Of a stretch of DNA of 49,915 nucleotides, positions 44,305-49,915 are shown one piece after another (the first letter of the stretch is position 1; every line of letters starts with the position of its first letter). Location: assembly GCA_003249095.1 (NCBI GenBank), contig QBMS01000014.1:1-49915 (forward strand), in the 5' to 3' direction. This DNA is from Snowella sp. (GTDB taxonomy: Bacteria; Cyanobacteriota; Cyanobacteriia; Cyanobacteriales; Microcystaceae). Position numbers and translations under genes: made by a program. The notes under the pieces were generated by a model. It searched no databases. It had not been told where the DNA came from and saw only the letters and a list, made by a program, of their open reading frames with translations.

Positions 44305-44925
44305 ATGTCCTTAGTTACTCAAGCTGAATTAATTCAAAAGGCGATCGCGGGCCAAGTGGTGAGCTTCCCGACGGATACGGTGCCTGGTTTGGCCGTTTTA
44401 CCCCAAAAGGCCGATTTGATTTTTGACCTCAAACAAAGAGCCACCGATAAACCGTTAATTTTAATGGCCGCAACGGTGAATGAAATTTGGGATTATCTTC
44501 TGGGGACACAACAGGAAAGATCGATTTGGCAAGCGATCGCCGAACATTATTGGCCAGGTCAATTAACCTTGGTTTTACCTGCTTCTGAGAAAGTTCCTGC
44601 TGAGATGAATCCCCTGAATTCTGGAACCATTGGTATTCGTATTCCTGATTCCGCGATCGCCCTGGACATCCTGGCTCAAACTGGCCCCTTAGCGACCACT
44701 AGCGCAAATCTATCGGGACAACCTCCCCTAATGCAAATGTCAGCGATCGCCCAGGTTTTTCCTGACGTAGCAACCCTGAATTGTGATAATTTAGAGGACG
44801 TTCAGGCGATCGGGAAACCCTCAACAGTCATTCAATGGACGGGTCACGGGTGGAAAACTTTACGTGTCGGTTGCGTTACTTTTCAAGTCAATAATTTAAA
44901 AACTTTTCAACAAATTCATGAGTGA
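44305..44925 (+). CDS. tsaC: Threonylcarbamoyl-AMP synthase (Sua5/YrdC/TsaC family)
   Basis: This 206-residue protein makes the TC-AMP intermediate of tRNA t6A from threonine, bicarbonate and ATP. The YrdC domain is complete: VVSFPTDTVPGLAVLP, KQRATDKPLILMAAT, the substrate loop GTIGIRIPDSAIAL and PLATTSANLSGQPP. It is the short form without a C-terminal Sua5 domain. It overlaps the next gene by eight bases, which suggests translational coupling. Confidence 0.92.
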   Translation: MSLVTQAELIQKAIAGQVVSFPTDTVPGLAVLPQKADLIFDLKQRATDKPLILMAATVNEIWDYLLGTQQERSIWQAIAEHYWPGQLTLVLPASEKVPAEMNPLNSGTIGIRIPDSAIALDILAQTGPLATTSANLSGQPPLMQMSAIAQVFPDVATLNCDNLEDVQAIGKPSTVIQWTGHGWKTLRVGCVTFQVNNLKTFQQIHE

Positions 44926-45736
44926 TATTGAACAACTAACCACAGAATTAGAAAATACCAAAATCGCCTATCAAATGGCCCAGGAAATCAATCAACTTAA
45001 AACAGGGTTTTTGGGGAGAGCCGCCCATGAGTTGCGATCGCCCTTGAGTAGCTTAATTAGTTTACATCAACTGATTTTATTTGATTTTTGTGAAAACCCT
45101 GAAGAAGAAAAACAATTTTTAGAACACGCCTATCAATCTGCCCAAAAATTATTGGAAATGATTGATGAATTGATCCTAGTTTCCAAACTAGATTACGGGG
45201 CAGTCCCATTTAATTTGGAACCTATCGATTTGAATTCAATTTGTTTTGAATTAGAGTCTCTTACAAAGCTACAATCTGCTAATCGTAATTTAAAAGTCGT
45301 TATTACTCCCGATTCTGCACCTGTTAACGTTTTAGTCGATCAAGGTCGCCTCTTACAAACCCTCGTCATGTTGATCGATACGGGAATCCGAGAAATGACT
45401 AAAGGCTCGATTCAAGTCAGCATTAAAGGCAATAAAATTGAAAATTTAGCTCATATTGATCTAGATATTCCCTGTCCCTTAGAAAGTTGGCAAAAAGATC
45501 CCGACTCTCCCCTGGATACCCAAACCAAGAATATAGAACAATGGAAAAAATTTAGTGAAAATCTCCATCATTCTCCTAAAATGAAATTCCTATTAGCCCA
45601 GACTCTCTTCCAAAAAATGGGCGGTGAACTGATGCTTTCATCTATCAATAAAGCGAATTCAACGGAAACGATTACACAGATACAGGGTGTGTTGCAATTA
45701 GCAACTCCTGCTGGATCAAACCTTGCTGAAGATTAA
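44918..45736 (+). CDS. HisKA protein with degenerate ATPase domain
   Basis: The 272-residue protein opens with an N-terminal coiled coil, then a HisKA dimerisation domain with the phosphoacceptor H37 in AAHELRSPLSSL. The following domain has the outline of a HATPase but lacks key residues: the N-box asparagine position reads LIDTGIREMTKG where active kinases have LxNAIKFTxxG, and no clear G1/G2 glycine boxes follow (HIDLDIPCPLES). It probably cannot bind ATP normally and may act as a phosphotransfer or scaffold protein. No response regulator gene is adjacent. It shares eight bases with tsaC and 65 with the opposite GNAT gene. Confidence 0.8.
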   Translation: MSDIEQLTTELENTKIAYQMAQEINQLKTGFLGRAAHELRSPLSSLISLHQLILFDFCENPEEEKQFLEHAYQSAQKLLEMIDELILVSKLDYGAVPFNLEPIDLNSICFELESLTKLQSANRNLKVVITPDSAPVNVLVDQGRLLQTLVMLIDTGIREMTKGSIQVSIKGNKIENLAHIDLDIPCPLESWQKDPDSPLDTQTKNIEQWKKFSENLHHSPKMKFLLAQTLFQKMGGELMLSSINKANSTETITQIQGVLQLATPAGSNLAED

Positions 45737-46136
45737 TGACCATTGTGGTGGTCTGATTTTCCTCAAAACCAATGCGGCTATAAAAATTCTGCTCGTTCGT
45801 GGTCATTAGGTAAACTTTTTCGACTCGATTGATATGGGGATGGGCTAAAACCGTTTGTACCAGTTTTCGTCCTAACCCTGCTCCTTGGTAGTCGGGATGG
45901 ATGACCACATCCCAGATTGTCGCTCGATAAATACCGTCAGAGGTAGCCCTCGCAAATCCTATCAGGCAGGAATGATCCCACACACTCACCACAGGCTCAC
46001 TATGGGCGATCGCGATTTCGAGGGATTGGAGACTTCTATCCTTTGCCCAAAAAGCAGACACATTAAAAAGAGATTGTAGTTGGCCCAGGTCAATTAGGTT
46101 TTTATCAACAGAAAACTGAATGTGACGACAATCCAT
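45672..46136 (-). CDS. GNAT-family N-acetyltransferase
   Basis: Using the ATG at 46136 (MDCRHIQFSVDKNLIDLGQL) gives 154 residues; a longer frame to 46271 has no support. The acetyl-CoA motif reads WDVVIHPDYQGAGLGRKLVQ, and RVEKVYLMTTNEQNFYSRIG completes motif B. It resembles a conserved cyanobacterial GNAT whose substrate is not established. The last 65 bases overlap the opposite-strand kinase gene tail to tail. Confidence 0.88.
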   Translation of the reverse strand: MDCRHIQFSVDKNLIDLGQLQSLFNVSAFWAKDRSLQSLEIAIAHSEPVVSVWDHSCLIGFARATSDGIYRATIWDVVIHPDYQGAGLGRKLVQTVLAHPHINRVEKVYLMTTNEQNFYSRIGFEENQTTTMVINLQQGLIQQELLIATHPVSV

Positions 46137-46532
46137 AAAGAAGCTCAAAAAAAGTTTAGTCAAGGAAAAACTTGAGAGATTTACCTCACATTGGTGATTA
46201 TAATCAATCAATTCAACGAGATTTTGTAACAAAAATAACCGTGAGTATAGGAAATCCATCATTTTTACCACTTGAAGACTGCCACAGGTTTGAGCATATT
46301 TTCAGGTAATTTGTCTGAATGATGGTGATGATGAGACCTCTTGCAAAAGTCTTGTAACGGCTAATATGAAAAATAAATTTAATCTAGAAAATTTGCATCG
46401 ACTGTCAAAAACGGTTTTAAACTTATCGAAAATCAAGCCAAAATAATTCTTGCTGTAAATTTTTCGTTGATTACGTCTCATGCGATCGCGAAAGTCTGAT
46501 CGTACTGTTTCACCGCATAATCTATCAACGAA
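46137..46532. other. 396-base gap between GNAT and pheA
   Basis: No gene is seen. AGACCTCTTGCAAAAG at about 46341 resembles a terminal inverted repeat of cyanobacterial IS elements, but no second end was found. One HIP1-like site (GCGATCGCG) is present at about 46482. Confidence 0.35.
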
Positions 46533-47375
46533 TTATTTACAGGTAGAAATAAAATAACTTCCAAAAACCTTTAAAATTTCTGTATAATTCCCTAACTCTG
46601 TCAACGCATCCTGCAACCTTGGGTCAGTCTGACTACTTTCCAAATCCATAAAGAAAAGATACTCCCCCAACGATCGCTTTGTAGGACGAGATTCAATGCG
46701 ACTAAGATTAATATTACGTTCTGCCACAACCTGTAACGGTTTCACCAACGCCCCTGGCACATTGGCTGGCACACTAAACGCTAAAGCGGTGTGAGTTCCC
46801 TGTAAAGAGGGTTCAGTCCCTAAAACCCAAAATCGAGTACAATTGTCGGGATAATCATTAATATCCGTCGCCAAAGTCGGTAAATCATACAATTGGGCCG
46901 CACGGGGAGACGCGATCGCCGCCCCAGTCGGGTCTTGTTGAATAAATTGGATCGCCTCCGTTGTGGCATTCGTGGCAGCCAAACGCGCCTGGGGCAAATG
47001 TCGCTCTAACCATTTTTGACATTGACCAAGAGCCTGGGAATGGGAATAAACCGTTTTAATCCCTTCTAGGGCAATTCCCCGCGATAATAGGACGTGGATA
47101 ATCGGTAAGACCAATTCCTGTTGAATTTGTAGATTTCCCCGCTCCCACAGCGTATCGAGAGTAATCGCAATGCCGCCTTCCGTTGAATTTTCCACAGGCA
47201 CAATCGCCAAATCCACCGCCCGATCCGCCGCCGCATAGAGAGTTTGGGCAATACTAGGATAGGGAAGCAGTCTGACCGTTTCACCGTGATTTTTTTGCAA
47301 CCAATCAGCATAGGCGATCGCGGCGGTTTCTGCATTCGTTCCCTTTGGGCCAAGATGGGCAAGGTCAAGCGGCAT
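46533..47375 (-). CDS. pheA: Prephenate dehydratase
   Basis: From the ATG at 47375 the protein has 280 residues (MPLDLAHLGPKGTNAETAAI); an upstream TTG is less likely. The catalytic domain shows HLGPKGTNAETAA, VPVENSTEGGIAITLDTLWE and the threonine/phenylalanine motif DNCTRFWVLG. The C-terminal ACT domain (ALAFSVPANVPGALVKPLQV, then NLSRIESRPTKR) is the phenylalanine allosteric site. It converts prephenate to phenylpyruvate. It is not fused to chorismate mutase, as usual in cyanobacteria. Confidence 0.93.
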   Translation of the reverse strand: MPLDLAHLGPKGTNAETAAIAYADWLQKNHGETVRLLPYPSIAQTLYAAADRAVDLAIVPVENSTEGGIAITLDTLWERGNLQIQQELVLPIIHVLLSRGIALEGIKTVYSHSQALGQCQKWLERHLPQARLAATNATTEAIQFIQQDPTGAAIASPRAAQLYDLPTLATDINDYPDNCTRFWVLGTEPSLQGTHTALAFSVPANVPGALVKPLQVVAERNINLSRIESRPTKRSLGEYLFFMDLESSQTDPRLQDALTELGNYTEILKVFGSYFISTCK

Positions 47376-47590
47376 AATTATTCCGTCATTTTTCAAGCTC
47401 TATTAATCCTATTAAACCAAAAGAGGGTTCTCAAAAGTTTCTTTAAGAAAAATTAAGGAATTCTCAGATTTTTGGCGATGATTTCCTAAAATTGGATGGT
47501 CAACAACCGTAAAAGGTTATAATTACTACAATAAGTTTTAAGAAATGTAAAGTAATATTAAGAGAATAGTATTTTGGTCTTGACTAATTT

Positions 47591-48190
47591 ATGAATGTAT
47601 CCTTCACTGCGAACGAATCCTTGGCCATCACGGTTGACGAACCCACCGCCCCGATTCAGCACTATCTACGCCAACCCCAACGTCTCGTCAGCGCGATCGC
47701 CGATCCCCAACTGATGGAAGTTTTATCAGAAAACAGATTTCGCCTAAAAATGCGATCGCTGAATTTTTTGGATATTTATCACTTTCAACCCACTGTTGTA
47801 TTAAAAGTTTGGACAACTTCTACGGGAACCGTTTATTTAGAATCAGAAAGCTGTGAAATTCGGGGTATTGATTACATTAATCATCGTTTTTCTCTCCAAC
47901 TAAAAGGAAGATTATCGCCCTACGAACAGGACGGAAAAACCTATTTACAAGGCAAAGCAGATTTAAAAGTTAGTGTGGATTTACCCCCCGCATTATTATT
48001 AACTCCTGCACACTTTTTAGAAGTAGCAGGAAATAGTATTCTCAAAGGAGTCTTGTCTCGTATTAAGCAACGATTATTGGGACACTTATTACAGGATTAT
48101 CGTCATTGGGCAACGCAAAATCAACTTGATCAGCTTGATGAAACTCAATCTCAACAACAAGTCAATCCGACTTTTAGTTCTTTAATTTAA
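47591..48190 (+). CDS. DUF1997-family protein
   Basis: This 199-residue protein has the DUF1997 core of cyanobacteria and plants: IQHYLRQPQRLVSAIADPQL, RFRLKMRSLNFLDIYHFQPT, VVLKVWTTSTGTVYLESESC and a helical C-terminus (GNSILKGVLSRIKQRLLGHL). The domain is a lipid-binding-like beta barrel by predicted fold; no function is proven. It is 16 bases from sfsA and probably co-transcribed. Confidence 0.85.
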   Translation: MNVSFTANESLAITVDEPTAPIQHYLRQPQRLVSAIADPQLMEVLSENRFRLKMRSLNFLDIYHFQPTVVLKVWTTSTGTVYLESESCEIRGIDYINHRFSLQLKGRLSPYEQDGKTYLQGKADLKVSVDLPPALLLTPAHFLEVAGNSILKGVLSRIKQRLLGHLLQDYRHWATQNQLDQLDETQSQQQVNPTFSSLI

Positions 48191-48206
48191 ATCAATTTTA
48201 TCTGTG

Positions 48207-48929
48207 ATGACTCCTGATTTTTTCTATCCCTACCCGACCCTTATTTCAGGAATTTTACGAAAACGCTACAAACGTTTTTTTGCAGATATTGAACTAGAAT
48301 CGGGAGAAATTGTGGTCGCCCATTGTCCGAACACTGGCCCGATGACAGGGGTTTGTCAAATTGGCAATCCTGTGTATCTTTCTCAGAGTAATAATCCCAA
48401 GCGAAAATTAGCCTATACCTGGGAAATGATTCAAATTGATAATACTTGGATTGGAGTGAACACCGCCTTACCGAATCAAGTGATTAAGTCGGCTTTAACT
48501 CAAAAAATCTTTCCTGAATTAGCCGATTTATATGAAGAAGTTAAATCAGAAGTTCCCTACGGAAAAAATAAAAAAAGTCGCGTTGATTTTCTTTTGACTT
48601 CTGCTGAGCATCCGCCGATTTATCTAGAAGTTAAAAATACGACCCTTTCCCAGGGAAATTTAGCCCTATTCCCCGATACGGTAACAACGAGAGGACAAAA
48701 GCATTTACAGGAATTAACCGATCTTTTGCCTGATGCTAAATCGGTGATGCTTTATTTCATTAATCGGGGAGATTGTAGTGAATTTAATGCTGGAAATGAA
48801 TTTGATCCAACCTACGGTCAATTATTAACAGAAGGTGTTAAAAAAGGTTTAATGGTTTTACCCTGTCGTTTTGCAGTCAGTCCTGAAGGAATTCGTTATT
48901 TAGGATTAGCAACGTTTGTTCCTTCTTAA
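48207..48929 (+). CDS. sfsA: SfsA nuclease
   Basis: This 240-residue protein has the ATG at 48207; the GTG three bases upstream is the alternative. It shows the SfsA pattern: GILRKRYKRFFADIELESGE, AHCPNTGPMTGVCQIG, KSRVDFLLTS and YLEVKNTTL (PD-(D/E)XK-type acidic/lysine pair EVK), then FPDTVTTRGQKHLQEL. It was first found as sugar fermentation stimulation protein; members are now regarded as DNA/RNA nucleases. Confidence 0.92.
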   Translation: MTPDFFYPYPTLISGILRKRYKRFFADIELESGEIVVAHCPNTGPMTGVCQIGNPVYLSQSNNPKRKLAYTWEMIQIDNTWIGVNTALPNQVIKSALTQKIFPELADLYEEVKSEVPYGKNKKSRVDFLLTSAEHPPIYLEVKNTTLSQGNLALFPDTVTTRGQKHLQELTDLLPDAKSVMLYFINRGDCSEFNAGNEFDPTYGQLLTEGVKKGLMVLPCRFAVSPEGIRYLGLATFVPS

Positions 48930-48943
48930 AGTTATTGATTTAA

Positions 48944-49366
48944 TTAATCTTTTTCAACTGAAGATGCCGATAAATTTTCAAACTTTTTTGTACCGTCTAT
49001 GGAAATATAGAGAACTCTATTAATCATATCCCGTCCATCTTTAAGTTCCGCTTCTATCGCTTGAATAGCATTTTTGACAATGGTAATTTGTTCTTGCCTA
49101 AGAAGAGAACCATCACGAACCAGAACAATACCAGGGTGAACTTCACAAGATCGTGCTAATTCTTCAAAATCTTGAATATTTGCAGTAACTAATATACGAT
49201 CTTCTTGAAAAGCATATTCTAGAATTTTTTGATCATTTGAACTCAATAAACCGCGATCGCGGACAGAAATGCTATCAATTAAGCATTTCTCACACAAAAA
49301 ATGTGCTACACGAGGAGAAAGATCTTCATCAATTAAGAGTTTAATATTTTTAGGATCTGTCAACAC
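48944..49366 (-). CDS. DUF5615 PIN-like toxin
   Basis: This 140-residue protein has the N-terminus KLLIDEDLSPRVAHFL with the first acidic residues of a PIN-like fold; RILVTANIQDFEELARSC gives the next acidic patch and GIVLVRDGSLL the third. Proteins of this family are the toxin partners of DUF433 antitoxins, presumed ribonucleases. The start is GTG at 49366; it overlaps the antitoxin gene by 17 bases, as in other toxin-antitoxin pairs. Confidence 0.85.
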   Translation of the reverse strand: MLTDPKNIKLLIDEDLSPRVAHFLCEKCLIDSISVRDRGLLSSNDQKILEYAFQEDRILVTANIQDFEELARSCEVHPGIVLVRDGSLLRQEQITIVKNAIQAIEAELKDGRDMINRVLYISIDGTKKFENLSASSVEKD

Positions 49367-49631
49367 GACAATTGTCTTTTACATATAAATGAGCAAACTG
49401 AATATCTTCATCGCTTAAATAGGGATAATCTTCCCGAATAATAGCAGGTAATTCTCCCCGTTCTATCATTCCTCCCACATGACGAACAGTTAATCGAGTA
49501 TTAGGGAAAACAACTTCTCCGCCCATAATCTGAGGATTTGCTATTAAAGAGCTTTTCCAACGATTAAAGCGGGTTTTTAAAGAAAAATCTCTGGTAGAAA
49601 AATTAGTATTAGTTAGTAAGGAATTTTCCAT
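49350..49631 (-). CDS. DUF433 antitoxin
   Basis: From the ATG at 49631 the protein has 93 residues (MENSLLTNTNFSTRDFSLKT); the longer frame is unlikely. The DUF433 core is visible: IANPQIMGGEVVFPNTRLTV, GMIERGELPAIIREDYPYLS and DEDIQFAHLYV, a winged-helix-like DNA-binding fold. It precedes and overlaps the DUF5615 toxin gene by 17 bases, so the two form a type II toxin-antitoxin operon. Confidence 0.87.
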   Translation of the reverse strand: MENSLLTNTNFSTRDFSLKTRFNRWKSSLIANPQIMGGEVVFPNTRLTVRHVGGMIERGELPAIIREDYPYLSDEDIQFAHLYVKDNCRVDRS

Positions 49632-49915
49632 ATAGTTTACACAAGCATTACTTTTTTTTGGCACACACAAACTATTTGATTTAAATTTTAGCACTTTCAA
49701 GATTTTAAGCGATCGCATTGCCTAAACCCAATCAAGTGATTTTCAGAGTATTCGATTAATTCCTAACGATTATTAGCGATGAATGCGATCGCGTTGATAA
49801 AGAGCATCTGACTCGGAAAGAATGGGTTTCTCCTCGACTTTTTTTGATCTCAGTTTATCTGGCACTGGTTCAGTCTAATTATTAGAATGAAATCCTTACA
49901 AGACAAGGACTTAAC

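Noticed and set aside
46335..46360. Insertion sequence end (AGACCTCTTGCAAAAG)
   Set aside because: Resembles cyanobacterial IS ends, but no matching second end, transposase or target duplication is seen.
49773..49865. 30-residue minus-strand frame starting GTG at the window end
   Set aside because: Short, no ribosome site and no family features; it may be chance.

Overview
The window reads as ordinary chromosomal DNA of a unicellular, Cyanothece/Crocosphaera/Microcystis-type cyanobacterium. The evidence is: frequent HIP1 octamers (GCGATCGC) inside and between genes; psbU (photosystem II extrinsic subunit); ntcA; a Tic22-like protein; Zam; a cyanobacterial ABC-F protein; DUF3153, DUF3084 and DUF1997 proteins; and many short intergenic palindromes. 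The genome is moderately AT-rich. No rRNA, CRISPR array, prophage or intact insertion sequence was seen. One tRNA gene (Arg, CCG) is present.

Layout. 1-9.2 kb: a small coiled-coil membrane protein; a ParA ATPase followed by a coiled-coil partner that may be a carboxysome-positioning McdAB pair; a polytopic membrane protein; thrB; two GT4 glycosyltransferases flanking an AT-rich unknown gene and a tiny HicB-like gene; a DUF3153 lipoprotein. 9.3-17.2 kb: zam, a long non-coding gap holding a MITE-like element and a candidate structured RNA, a proline-rich protein, ispH, an AI-2E-type transporter, remA and gmk. 17.2-22.7 kb: a membrane-anchored Ser/Thr kinase divergent from a small membrane protein plus a CHAT-STAND ATPase, which looks like a conflict or signalling module; a DUF4926 orphan follows. 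22.9-31.9 kb: ABC-F, a DUF3887 protein, hisC, a LysR regulator, msrA, ribF, a MoxR ATPase and a di-haem cytochrome. 32.1-38.1 kb, all on the minus strand: hsp20 with a possible RNA thermometer, psbU, a PsiE-like protein, an orphan DppC-type permease, and the compact ntcA-DUF3084-yqgF cluster. 38.3-49.9 kb: a pentapeptide protein, tRNA-Arg, a HAD phosphatase, der, a Tic22-like protein, prmC, tsaC, a degenerate histidine kinase, a GNAT enzyme, pheA, a DUF1997 protein, sfsA and a DUF433/DUF5615 toxin-antitoxin pair.

How genes work together. Most are single housekeeping genes or short operons (remA-gmk, moxR-cytochrome, ntcA-DUF3084-yqgF, prmC-tsaC-kinase, DUF1997-sfsA). The parts most likely to hold new biology are the CHAT-STAND/small-membrane-protein/kinase locus, the ParA/coiled-coil pair, the catalytically degenerate Zam and histidine kinase, the structured RNA upstream of the proline-rich gene, and the hsp20 leader. 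All assignments come from reading the sequence and from recalled family features; no database search was run.
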